DNA from: DATKCT01 sp035513055
GTDB taxonomy: Bacteria; Verrucomicrobiota; Verrucomicrobiia; Verrucomicrobiales; DEV007
Direction of reading: 5' to 3'
NCBI GenBank assembly: GCA_035513055.1
Contig: DATKCT010000043.1
Span: forward strand, 1 to 64,000
DNA: 64,000 bases
Below, piece by piece: positions 8,837 through 17,080 of the stretch. The first letter of the stretch is position 1. Every line of letters starts with the position of its first letter. Under the pieces are notes generated by a model. It did not search any database. It saw only the letters and a program-made list of their open reading frames with translations, and was not told the origin of the DNA. The translations under genes were made by a program, and so were the position numbers.

Positions 8837-9379
8837 GTGAAGATCATGTTCGGATACCTGGCCGAGTTTCCCACTGCGGCCGCGGTCTATGAAGCGGCTC
8901 GCCGGATGCGGGACGCGGGTTACACCAAATGGGACGTCCACTCGCCCTTCCCGATTCACGGGATGGACGAGGCCATGGGGTTGCGACGTTCCATCCTTCC
9001 TTACATCGTTTTTTTCGGCGGCGCGGCCGGTCTGCTTACGGCTTTCCTGCTGCAATACGGCACGCAGGTCGAACTCTATCCCACCATCGTCCAAGCCAAA
9101 CCGACCAACATCTATACGGTTCCGGCCTTCTTTCCTGTGATGTTCGAGTTGACAATCCTCTTCTCGGCATTCACGGCGCTGTTTGGGGGCTTGGCCCTCA
9201 TGGGCTTGCCGCGCCTGCATCATCCGCTGTTCAATTCGCGGCATTTCACGCGCTTTTCCGATGATCTCTTCTTCATTTCGCTCGAGGCGGGAGACCCGGT
9301 TTTTTCGAAGGCGGAATCCAAGAGGTTTTTGGAAGAGATCGGCGGACGGAACATCGAGGCGGTCGAAGACGAAGTCTAA
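8837..9379 (+). CDS. actD: Alternative complex III subunit ActD (DUF3341)
   Basis: The 180-residue protein has a soluble start containing YTKWDVHSPFPIHGMDEAMGL, the hallmark of DUF3341/ActD, followed by two membrane helices (about residues 55-75 and 100-130). ActD is a structural subunit that contacts the membrane part of alternative complex III; no redox centre is expected and none is seen. The start is the GTG at 8837; an ATG three codons downstream (8846) is an alternative. It lies 47 bp after actC and 11 bp before actE. Confidence 0.93.
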   Translation: MKIMFGYLAEFPTAAAVYEAARRMRDAGYTKWDVHSPFPIHGMDEAMGLRRSILPYIVFFGGAAGLLTAFLLQYGTQVELYPTIVQAKPTNIYTVPAFFPVMFELTILFSAFTALFGGLALMGLPRLHHPLFNSRHFTRFSDDLFFISLEAGDPVFSKAESKRFLEEIGGRNIEAVEDEV

Positions 9380-9390
9380 CTGAGAAGGCG

Positions 9391-10101
9391 ATGCGTTATT
9401 TTCTTTTGGCCTTTCTCTTGCTCGGCGTGCTGGCCGCGGCCCTCATCGGCTATCGAGGGCGGCTGACGGACCGGCGTCCCTTGGAGTTTTTCAACGACAT
9501 GGATCAGCAGCAGAAGGTCAAGTACCAGGCGACGAGCCGGTTCTTTGCCGACGGGGTGGGTTCGCGCCGGCCGGTTGCGGGAACGGTCCCCATGGGATTC
9601 GCCGTGCCGGATCGAGCCATGGGAGAAGGAGGAGCGCAATCTCCCCACGGTTTTGCGTTGGGTGCGGACTATTTGAACACCGGCCGGATCGGGGATTATT
9701 GGGGCAACGGGATGCCGGAGGGCTTGAGCGTCGATGCGGCATTCTTGGAGCGGGGCCGGCGCCAATTCGAAATCTATTGCGCCGTGTGTCACGGTTCGGC
9801 GGGAGACGGCATGGGTGTGGCCAGCCGGCTCGGTCTGAGCGGCGTGGCGGATTTGCACCAGGTCCGCCTCCGCGATGAGGCTTTGAGTCCTGATGGGGAA
9901 CTCTTCAACACCATCAGTCACGGCAAAGGGAACATGGGAGCTTATGGAACCAATCTGACCCTATACGACCGGTGGTCGGTGGTCGCCTATCTTCGAGTGT
10001 TGCAGAGCAGCCGGTCTCTGCCGCTCGCCGAAGTGGAAGAGGAATGGAAGGCCTGGCAGGCTGACCAGGAAAACCCGAAGTCCGGCTCTCCCTCCTCCTG
10101 A
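9391..10101 (+). CDS. actE: Alternative complex III subunit ActE, monoheme cytochrome c
   Basis: The 236-residue protein has an uncleaved-looking N-terminal hydrophobic segment (3-20) and a single heme c motif CAVCH at 130-134 in the typical context YCAVCHGSAGDGMG. Downstream ISHGKGNMGAYG supplies the likely Met axial ligand. ActE is the monoheme subunit next to ActA in ACIII. No lipobox Cys is present, so it is probably held by the N-terminal helix rather than by a lipid anchor. It starts 11 bp after actD and is followed by actF after 25 bp. Confidence 0.93.
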   Translation: MRYFLLAFLLLGVLAAALIGYRGRLTDRRPLEFFNDMDQQQKVKYQATSRFFADGVGSRRPVAGTVPMGFAVPDRAMGEGGAQSPHGFALGADYLNTGRIGDYWGNGMPEGLSVDAAFLERGRRQFEIYCAVCHGSAGDGMGVASRLGLSGVADLHQVRLRDEALSPDGELFNTISHGKGNMGAYGTNLTLYDRWSVVAYLRVLQSSRSLPLAEVEEEWKAWQADQENPKSGSPSS

Positions 10102-10126
10102 TGGAACCTCCAGGCCATATTGATTC

Positions 10127-11461
10127 ATGAGCGCACCGCACTCAGCGACCCTGTTTTCGCCTGACGGCGAGTGGGTGGATCCGGCCAAGATCGCCGGCAT
10201 CCGCCGGATTCTTGCTGGACTGGGAGCGGTGGGACTCGTCCTCTCGGCGGTGCTTTTCCTGTTGTCCGCCACGTCCGCGAAGTTCGCTTACTCTTGGCTC
10301 TACGCGTTTTTCTTTTTCTTCAGCCTGTCTCTGGGCGGGTTGTTTTGGGTGCTGCTCCACAATGCCTCGAATTCCGGATGGGGGATCGTGGTGCGCCGAG
10401 TTTGGGAGAATCTGGCCTGCCTCATTCCTTTTCTATTCGTCCTTGTCCTGCCCCTGCTCGTTCCCTCGGTGCGTGACAACCTCTGGGAATGGGCCCGGGA
10501 ACAGACAGAGGTGGCCCGGCTCTTTCCAGACACGGTCGAGAAGGGGGGAGTTTCCGCGGCGATCCGTGAAGCCGCCGCGCAGGATCCGCACAAGCATTTG
10601 CTGCTGCACAAGTATGCGTTCCTAAATAAGACGTTCTTCGTGATCCGTTTGATTCTGTATTTCGCATTCTTTGGCGGAGCAGCCCTGTGGTTGCGGCGGC
10701 AATCGCTCCGGCAGGACGGGGATGGAGCGTTGCGTTGGACTTTCCGCGCCCGGAGAGGCAGTTGCGGTCTCCTGCCGTTTTTTGCGGTGGCTGCGACCTT
10801 CGCCGCCGTCGATCTCGCAAAGACCCTGAACTACACCTGGTTTTCCACGATGTGGGGGGTCTACATTTTCGCCGGATCGGCGCTCGGAGCGATGGCCGTC
10901 ACCATACTTTTAGTGAGCTTCCTGAGGAAGCTGGGGAATCTCTCCTTCATTGGTTCCGAGCATTACCACATGATGGGCAAGCTCACGTTCACCTTTACTG
11001 TGTTCTGGGGTTACATCGCTTTCTGCCAGTATTTCTTGATCTGGTACGCCAATATGACGGAAGAGACGCAGTATTTCCTGATTCGGAACACGGAGGGATG
11101 GAACGACTACAGCACCTTTTTGTGGATCGCACGGTTCGTCATTCCCTTCCTGTTGTTGCTGCCTGCCTGGGTGAAGCGGACGCCGAAGTATTTGACGGCA
11201 GCGGCATTGTGGGTGCTTTTTGCGCACGCCCTGAACGTCTATCACATAATCATGCCGGAACGGGGAGTCTCGTTGTTGCCGGCGGGGGCAGCGGCGACGG
11301 CGCCCTTTCCCTTTGAGATCTGGGCGCTGTTGTTGGATTTGGTTGCCTTTGTCACCGTGGGCGCCTGTAGCGCCTTTGTGCTGCTCACCGCTTTCGTGCG
11401 CCACCGCATTTATCCCGCCCGGGATCCCCGGTTGCTGGAATCGGTCGCTTTGACCAACTAA
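10127..11461 (+). CDS. actF: Alternative complex III subunit ActF, NrfD-like second membrane subunit
   Basis: The 444-residue polytopic protein has about ten membrane helices and is homologous in layout to ActC. The segment LLHNASNSGWG (about residues 81-91) is diagnostic of ActF. The loop EKGGVSAAIREAAAQDPHKHLLLHKYAFLNKTFFVIR also has the expected ActF arrangement. It completes the actABCDEF set, in which ActF pairs with ActC in the membrane. Here it is followed by a small unknown membrane protein rather than directly by oxidase genes. Confidence 0.93.
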   Translation: MSAPHSATLFSPDGEWVDPAKIAGIRRILAGLGAVGLVLSAVLFLLSATSAKFAYSWLYAFFFFFSLSLGGLFWVLLHNASNSGWGIVVRRVWENLACLIPFLFVLVLPLLVPSVRDNLWEWAREQTEVARLFPDTVEKGGVSAAIREAAAQDPHKHLLLHKYAFLNKTFFVIRLILYFAFFGGAALWLRRQSLRQDGDGALRWTFRARRGSCGLLPFFAVAATFAAVDLAKTLNYTWFSTMWGVYIFAGSALGAMAVTILLVSFLRKLGNLSFIGSEHYHMMGKLTFTFTVFWGYIAFCQYFLIWYANMTEETQYFLIRNTEGWNDYSTFLWIARFVIPFLLLLPAWVKRTPKYLTAAALWVLFAHALNVYHIIMPERGVSLLPAGAAATAPFPFEIWALLLDLVAFVTVGACSAFVLLTAFVRHRIYPARDPRLLESVALTN

Positions 11462-11482
11462 CGGCGATCCTTTTGACGAAAC

Positions 11483-11944
11483 ATGGAGCTTCATCCGAGA
11501 GACACAGGCGTCGAACGCTTCTTCAGCTATTGGAAGGCGATCGCCGGATTCCTGTTGTTCGGCGCATTGACGGTCGTGGTGCTTTTAGCGGCGAAGGGTT
11601 GTGGCGCAGGCGCCTCTTTTGTGGTCTCCGAACAGGAGCGCCGGTTGGACGCCCGGCGGGAGACGGAGGCGGCGCAATCGGCGCTGACCGGACCCGATTC
11701 GTGGGCGGTGGACGAGGAGAAACAGACCGCGCGCGTGCCTGTGGACACGGCGATGCGGGCGCTGTTGCCGGCGATCCAGAATCGACGGCAAAGCGTCACG
11801 GACCGGCCGGTTCCCGGGACCGCTCCCTACAACGAAATGATGGAGCAGGAGGCGGCAGCGGCGGCGGCGGCCGGGCAACCTCCTCCTCCCGCGCCCGGCG
11901 AAACAGCGCCGGCGGAGGGCGGGGAACAGACAATAGAACCGTGA
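11483..11944 (+). CDS. Small single-pass membrane protein of the ACIII-oxidase cluster, function unknown
   Basis: The 153-residue protein has one membrane helix (about residues 19-40, IAGFLLFGALTVVVLLAAKG) and a periplasmic tail that ends in a low-complexity Ala/Pro/Glu segment. I do not recognise a domain. Its place between actF and the ccoN-like gene, on the same strand with 21-bp and 19-bp gaps, suggests an accessory or tethering subunit of the respiratory assembly. No heme or metal motif is visible. Confidence 0.75.
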   Translation: MELHPRDTGVERFFSYWKAIAGFLLFGALTVVVLLAAKGCGAGASFVVSEQERRLDARRETEAAQSALTGPDSWAVDEEKQTARVPVDTAMRALLPAIQNRRQSVTDRPVPGTAPYNEMMEQEAAAAAAAGQPPPPAPGETAPAEGGEQTIEP

Positions 11945-11963
11945 GGCGAACCGGAGATCTTTG

Positions 11964-13439
11964 ATGGAGACCAAAGAAGCCATAATTGCGAACCTGCGCG
12001 AGGAACATGCCGAAGCGCTGGCTCGCGCGGAGTCCGATCGGTCCGTGCGATTGCCGGTCCTCTTTTTCTTCACCAACGGGCTGTTGTGGCTGCTGGGCTC
12101 GTCGCTACTGGGCTTCGTAGCTTCCATGAAGCTGCACAATCCGGATTTCCTGGGCGATGCCGCGTGGCTGGCTTACGGCCGGATTCATCCGGCCTCCACC
12201 AACGCTTTTCTGTATGGCTGGGTGTTTCAGGCCGGTTTGGGAGCGGCCCTTTGGATCATGGCGCGACTTTGCCGGGCGCGCTTGAGCGGTATTGGGGTTT
12301 TGTTGACCGCCGGCCACGTCTGGAACATCGCGGTCACGATCGGAGTGGCGGCGATCCTGCTCGGGGAAGGAACGTCGTTTCCCTGGCTGGATTTTCCGGC
12401 GTTTCTTTGGCCGGTGTTGCTGCTGACCTACGCGGTCATGGCGGCGCATCTGCTGGTCCTCTACCGGGCTCGCCGTTCGGAAGAGGTGTTTATCTCGCAG
12501 TATTATCTCATAGCCGCGGCGCTGTGGTTTCCCTGGGCTTATCTGACCGCGAATCTCCTCCTTCACGTATTTCCAGGCGCCGGAGTCATGAGCGCGGCCG
12601 TCAACGCATGGTATGTGGGCACAGTGCTCTTGCTTTGGGCCGCTCCGGTGGGCTTGGGCACGGCTTACTACTTGATTCCGAAGATTGTGGGGAAATCGAT
12701 CTACAGCTACCAACTCGCGTTGGCCGGATTCTGGATGCTGGCGATGCTCGGCGGGTGGACCGGCGTGCAGAGTCTGAAGGGAGGACCCTTGCCAGCCTGG
12801 ATCCCGGCCGTGAGCGGGACAGCGACGATTTTTCTCCTAATTCCCATGATCGCCGTGGCCATCAATCTGCATCGCACGGTCAAGGGCAACCATCACTTGG
12901 TCAATTATAGTCCGACACTGCGATTCGCCACCTTCGGCGCGGTGGCGTTCAATCTCTTGATCGTGACCGGCGCCCTGCTGAGTCTGTTTTCGCTGGGGCG
13001 GGTTACTCAGTTCACGTACGCCGAGTCTGCGGTGCATTTCATCGGCCTCTATTCGTTCTTCACCATGACGCTTTTCGGGGCGATTTATTTCATCGTCCCG
13101 CGTCTGGTGCAGTGTGAGTGGCGGTCGGGCGGCTGGATCCGCTTTCATTTTTGGTTTTCTGCCTACGGATCCACGGCGGTGGTGGCGGCGTTGTTTCTTG
13201 CGGGCGTTTCGCAGGGAATCGATCAGGCGAGGCCTTACGAGGGATTCCGCGGATCGGTCGAGGTTTCCTCGGCCTATTTGGTGGGAAGGTCGCTGGGTTG
13301 GGTGTTTATCTTCCTATCGAACCTGATGTTTTTCTTTCACATCCTATTGATGGTGTTCCGGCTCGGGCGGCGTAGCGGTCAGGCCACCTTGCTGCACGAA
13401 ATGGAGAAAGAATTGAGCGCGCATGGAGTGAACGCATGA
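11964..13439 (+). CDS. CcoN-like (cbb3 subunit I) membrane protein lacking the heme b3-CuB site
   Basis: The 491-residue protein has about 12 membrane helices and aligns without gaps over key stretches with CcoN of cbb3 oxidases (my comparison with the family from memory). WYVGTVLLLWAAPVGLGTAYYLIPK (216 onward) matches WYGHNAVGF...YYFVPK, and IYSYQLALAGFW...GWTGVQSLKGG matches the PVYSY...WAGPHHLHY region. The catalytic residues are missing. The CuB His is Gly219, the CuB His pair is Gln269-Ser270, the cross-linked Tyr is Gly263 and the heme b3 His is Ala356. The low-spin heme His358 remains. Its partner position is Ser78 (ASTNA), with His75 three residues before. It therefore should not reduce oxygen but may bind one heme b. 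ATG 11964 is preferred over TTG 11961. The stop overlaps the next gene. Confidence 0.85.
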   Translation: METKEAIIANLREEHAEALARAESDRSVRLPVLFFFTNGLLWLLGSSLLGFVASMKLHNPDFLGDAAWLAYGRIHPASTNAFLYGWVFQAGLGAALWIMARLCRARLSGIGVLLTAGHVWNIAVTIGVAAILLGEGTSFPWLDFPAFLWPVLLLTYAVMAAHLLVLYRARRSEEVFISQYYLIAAALWFPWAYLTANLLLHVFPGAGVMSAAVNAWYVGTVLLLWAAPVGLGTAYYLIPKIVGKSIYSYQLALAGFWMLAMLGGWTGVQSLKGGPLPAWIPAVSGTATIFLLIPMIAVAINLHRTVKGNHHLVNYSPTLRFATFGAVAFNLLIVTGALLSLFSLGRVTQFTYAESAVHFIGLYSFFTMTLFGAIYFIVPRLVQCEWRSGGWIRFHFWFSAYGSTAVVAALFLAGVSQGIDQARPYEGFRGSVEVSSAYLVGRSLGWVFIFLSNLMFFFHILLMVFRLGRRSGQATLLHEMEKELSAHGVNA

Positions 13440-14200
13440 AGCCGCATCGATACTTCACTCTCGGACTGGTCCTGGCCTTTGGATTTCCCTGGCTTGTGCT
13501 GGTGGTGGGCCCGTATGCGGCCATGCGCAGTATCGAACCCGTGCCGTATGGGGAATCGGATTTCGAGTCGGCTTTCGCGCCGGAGAACAGTTACTTCCCG
13601 CCGGGCCGGGCTGGGTTGGTGGCTCAGGGCCACCGGGTCTATGCGCAGGAGGGCTGCGCCTATTGTCACACGCAGGTGATCAGGCCGACCTATGCCGGAA
13701 GGGACCGGTGGAGGGACGGATGGACGGGCCGGGGGCCGGATTGGTCCGGCGATGAACCTCCCACGGAGGTTCGAGAGACGACGCCCCGGGATTATCTTGG
13801 GGAGAGTTATGCGTTTCTTGGGGTCCAGCGGATAGGGCCTGATTTGGCCAACGCCGGCTGGAGAATCACGGACGAGGAAGCGATGCACCGGCATCTTTAC
13901 GACCCGCGCAGCGTGCATTCCTGGTCGGTAATGCCGGCATTTCGGCACCTCTACGAATTGCGCCGGCGCGATGGGCAGGGATCGGACGAGGCATTACAGC
14001 TCGAGGGTAAGCTTGCTCCGGCCGAGGGATATGAAGTCGTGCCAAGCGCGAAAGCCAAAGCGCTCATGTCTTATCTTCGGTCATTGAGAAAGGACTACGT
14101 CCTGCCGGGCTCCGGAGAGCCGGGTTCCGCTGCGGTGGAACCTGCAACGAGCGGGCCAGCGGTTCCCGCGGAAGCTGCCGCTGGAACCGCGGTTCCCTGA
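13436..14200 (+). CDS. CcoO-like monoheme cytochrome c, partner of the CcoN-like protein
   Basis: The 254-residue protein has an N-terminal membrane anchor (about residues 8-28) and a heme c site CAYCH at 74-78 in the CcoO signature EGCAYCHTQVIRP. A further segment RIGPDLANAGW...SVMPAF matches the CcoO C-terminal region that supplies the Met ligand. In cbb3 oxidases CcoO docks to CcoN and feeds electrons to it. Here it is coupled by an ATGA overlap to a CcoN-like protein without an active site, so the pair may be an electron-transfer module rather than an oxidase. The C-terminus is Ala/Pro-rich. Confidence 0.87.
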   Translation: MKPHRYFTLGLVLAFGFPWLVLVVGPYAAMRSIEPVPYGESDFESAFAPENSYFPPGRAGLVAQGHRVYAQEGCAYCHTQVIRPTYAGRDRWRDGWTGRGPDWSGDEPPTEVRETTPRDYLGESYAFLGVQRIGPDLANAGWRITDEEAMHRHLYDPRSVHSWSVMPAFRHLYELRRRDGQGSDEALQLEGKLAPAEGYEVVPSAKAKALMSYLRSLRKDYVLPGSGEPGSAAVEPATSGPAVPAEAAAGTAVP

Positions 14201-14224
14201 GGAATATCGCCGCTTCTAAACGAC

Positions 14225-15016
14225 GTGAGAGAAGATCAAGACATCGACTACCAAGAAGGGGTGAACGTGCTGCGGGAGCACGCGCCCGTCGCTCGAGAGA
14301 AGCCGGAACCTCAGACCGGGCGGGAGCCTTTGTCTCTCTGGGCCTTGTTTCTTTGCAGCTTCGTCCTCGTCGTGGGGGGCGGCTACCTCGGGGCGAACCA
14401 CGGGGGGTTTCGGATGGATCAATACACGGTGCGGGGTTATCAGCCGGAAGACAAGCCGCCGGACCCCTACGAACCTCAGAGCGCAGGTGAATGGCTCCCG
14501 CAGTGGTTGGCGGCGGGCAAGAGGGTCTATGCCAACTGCGCGGGGTGCCATCAAGGGAACGGAATGGGGGTGGGCGGTCAGTATCCGCCTTTAGCGGGTT
14601 CCGAATGGGTGGTCGGGGGCACAGAACGTTTGGCCATGATCATCCTGAACGGACTGACAGGCCCGATTCAAGTGGCGGGTTCGATGTACAACACGGAGGG
14701 CATGCAGGCCTGGAAAGCTCAGCTTTCGGACCGGGAAATCGCCCAGGTGATGACCTTCATGCGGCAATCCTGGGGAAACGACGCGCTGGTGAGCGACGAA
14801 GCCGGCGGCATCGTGACGGAGGAAATGGTGGCTTATGCCCGGAACAAGCACGGGGCGAAGGAAGCCAACCACGTGGTAGGCGATCTCCAGGGATTCGACA
14901 CGCCGTTGCCCGGCGCCGCCGTTGATCCGGCCACGGGCAAGCCGCTTCCGGGCGGGGGCGGGCCGGCTGCGGCGGGTGAAGCGGAAAGCGAAGGCGACGA
15001 AGCAGGAGGACTTTGA
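14225..15016 (+). CDS. Membrane-anchored monoheme cytochrome c (CcoP-position)
   Basis: The 263-residue protein has a short cytoplasmic start, one membrane helix (about residues 37-57) and a class I cytochrome c domain with CAGCH at 105-109 followed by GNGMGVGGQYPPLAGSEWVVG. A Met in GSMYNTEGMQAW is a candidate sixth ligand. The start is GTG at 14225; no upstream ATG is compatible with the helix. It sits where ccoP would be in a cbb3 operon but has one heme, not two, and directly precedes the aa3 oxidase genes. It could therefore shuttle electrons from ACIII to subunit II. The tail is Gly/Ala/Glu-rich. Confidence 0.85.
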   Translation: MREDQDIDYQEGVNVLREHAPVAREKPEPQTGREPLSLWALFLCSFVLVVGGGYLGANHGGFRMDQYTVRGYQPEDKPPDPYEPQSAGEWLPQWLAAGKRVYANCAGCHQGNGMGVGGQYPPLAGSEWVVGGTERLAMIILNGLTGPIQVAGSMYNTEGMQAWKAQLSDREIAQVMTFMRQSWGNDALVSDEAGGIVTEEMVAYARNKHGAKEANHVVGDLQGFDTPLPGAAVDPATGKPLPGGGGPAAAGEAESEGDEAGGL

Positions 15017-15095
15017 AGAGCAGGGGACTTTGAGCGAGAGTAGAGCAGGATTTTCTCTAGGGGAGATCCGTTGAGGCACACACCGATTCGAAATC

Positions 15096-17030
15096 ATGGC
15101 TACATCAGCGACAGTGCGTCACGGAGCCGGGCATGGCGATGCGGGAGCGCACTCGGACCACGGGCACGAGATTCCGTTCTGGAAGAAGTACGTCTTCAGC
15201 ACGGACCACAAGGTCATCGGCATTCAGTACGGGTTCACGGCGCTCGTGTTTTTGGCGATTGGCTTTTACCTGATGCTGGTGATGCGGTGGAGCATCGCCC
15301 GGCCGGGGGAGGCGTTGCCGGAGTTTCTGGCGGCTTTTCTGGGCGACCGCTGGCTGAATCCGGATGGTTCGGTAACGCCGGATCTCTACAACATGTTTGG
15401 GGCCATGCACGGGACGATCATGGTCTTTCTTGGGATCGTTCCGCTGGCCTTCGGGGCATTCGGGAACTACGTGACTCCCTTGCAGATCGGGGCTCCGGAC
15501 ATGGCCTTTCCCCGGGTGAACATGGCCAGTTACTGGTTTTACCTGGCTGGGGGAGTGCTGATGTTCTCCAGTTTCTTTCTGGAATCGGGGGCTGCTCAGG
15601 TGGGATGGACGAACTATTCCCCGCTGGCGACGATGGCCCATACCGAGTACCCGAGTATTTTCTGGACGGGCCAAACCCAATGGCTGCTGGCCATGGTGTT
15701 CTTGATCAGCTCATCGCTGCTGGGAGCGGTGAATTTCATCACAACCATCATCAACCTGCGGGCCCGGGGAATGACCTGGATGCGTTTGCCCTTTTTTGTG
15801 TGGGCGCAATTGGTGACCGCCTTTCTGCTGCTGCTGGCCTTTCCGCCGCTGGAGGTGGCGGCGATCATGCAGTTGATGGACCGGATGGCCGGATCCAGTT
15901 TCTTTGTGCCCACGGGGACGTTTTTGAAGACGGAAATGTTGGATGTGAGCGGCGGCGGCAGCCCTTTGCTCTACCAGCATCTCTTCTGGTTTCTGGGTCA
16001 TCCAGAGGTTTACGTCCTGTTGTTGCCGGGCATTGGGATCATCGCGGAGGTTGTGGCCAATAACACCCGGAAGCCCATTTGGGGCTACCGCGCCATGGTC
16101 TACGCCATCCTGGTGTTGGGGTTCCTCAGCTTCATCGTTTGGGCCCACCACATGTATCTCACGGGCATGGGCTGGTTTGTAAGCGCGTTTTTCCAAACCA
16201 CGACGGTGCTGATTTCCATCCCGTCGGTGATATTGCTGACCTGCCTGATGATATCTCTATGGGGAGGGTCGATCCGTTTCACCGTGCCGATGTTGTGGGC
16301 GACAGCTTTCCTGCCGATGTTCGGTTTCGGAGGACTGACGGGCTTGCCGCTGGCGTTTAACCTCACGGATTTACACTTGCACGACACCTATTACGTCATC
16401 GGGCACTTCCACTATGTGGTGGCTCCGGGCAGCATGTTCGCCCTCTTTGCGGGTATTTATTACTGGTTCCCGAATTGGACGGGACGGCAGATGAACGCGT
16501 TTCTCGGGCATTTGCATTTCTGGCCATCGTTGGTGGCGATGAATCTCATCTTTCTTCCCATGTTCCACCAGGGCATGGCCGGCTTTCACCGGCGCTGGTA
16601 TGATGGCGGGAAGTTTTTCGAGGGCACCTCGGAGCGGGTTTTTCTCGAGGCGGGCTCGTGGATGTCGAATCTGTTCAACGGAGGCGCCGCGGTGACTTTG
16701 CGGGATTTGAATCACGTGATGACGTTCGGGGCCTTTGTTTTGGCGGTGGGCCAGATCCCCTTTGTGTTGAACCTCTTCGGCTCGATCATGTGGGGACGGA
16801 AGATCAAGGACGATAATCCCTGGCAGGCGACGACTTTGGAATGGTGCACGCCGACTCCGCCGCCGCACGGGAATTTCGCCTCGGAACCGGTGGTGTATCG
16901 TGATCCCTACGAGTACAGCGTTCCGGGCGCGAAAAACGATTTCAGTCCGCAGTGGTTGCCTGATGAGGAGGCCATCGGCATGGCAGGAGCGGCTGCGGCT
17001 GCGGAAAGGCCATCGGGCGCTCTGGCCTAG
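15096..17030 (+). CDS. ctaD: Cytochrome c oxidase subunit I, A1-type aa3
   Basis: The 644-residue protein is the catalytic subunit of an aa3-type heme-copper oxidase. Visible ligands are His105 (FGAMHG, heme a), His302 with Tyr306 (GHPEVY, CuB and cross-linked Tyr), His351-His352 (AHHMYLTGM, CuB), His437 (heme a3) and His439 (heme a) in VIGHFHY. Glu304 in xGHPEVY and the motif FGNY...GAPDMAFPRVN mark A1-type proton channels. All active-site residues are present, in contrast to the CcoN-like protein upstream. A stretch FFVPTGTFLKTEMLDVSGG before helix VI is a little longer than usual. It oxidises cytochrome c and reduces O2 to water. The ATG at 15096 is 79 bp after the cytochrome gene. Confidence 0.97.
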   Translation: MATSATVRHGAGHGDAGAHSDHGHEIPFWKKYVFSTDHKVIGIQYGFTALVFLAIGFYLMLVMRWSIARPGEALPEFLAAFLGDRWLNPDGSVTPDLYNMFGAMHGTIMVFLGIVPLAFGAFGNYVTPLQIGAPDMAFPRVNMASYWFYLAGGVLMFSSFFLESGAAQVGWTNYSPLATMAHTEYPSIFWTGQTQWLLAMVFLISSSLLGAVNFITTIINLRARGMTWMRLPFFVWAQLVTAFLLLLAFPPLEVAAIMQLMDRMAGSSFFVPTGTFLKTEMLDVSGGGSPLLYQHLFWFLGHPEVYVLLLPGIGIIAEVVANNTRKPIWGYRAMVYAILVLGFLSFIVWAHHMYLTGMGWFVSAFFQTTTVLISIPSVILLTCLMISLWGGSIRFTVPMLWATAFLPMFGFGGLTGLPLAFNLTDLHLHDTYYVIGHFHYVVAPGSMFALFAGIYYWFPNWTGRQMNAFLGHLHFWPSLVAMNLIFLPMFHQGMAGFHRRWYDGGKFFEGTSERVFLEAGSWMSNLFNGGAAVTLRDLNHVMTFGAFVLAVGQIPFVLNLFGSIMWGRKIKDDNPWQATTLEWCTPTPPPHGNFASEPVVYRDPYEYSVPGAKNDFSPQWLPDEEAIGMAGAAAAAERPSGALA

Positions 17031-17080
17031 CCGCGGAAGAATGAAGAGCCCGATCAACTGACGACATTTCACCAGGTTTC

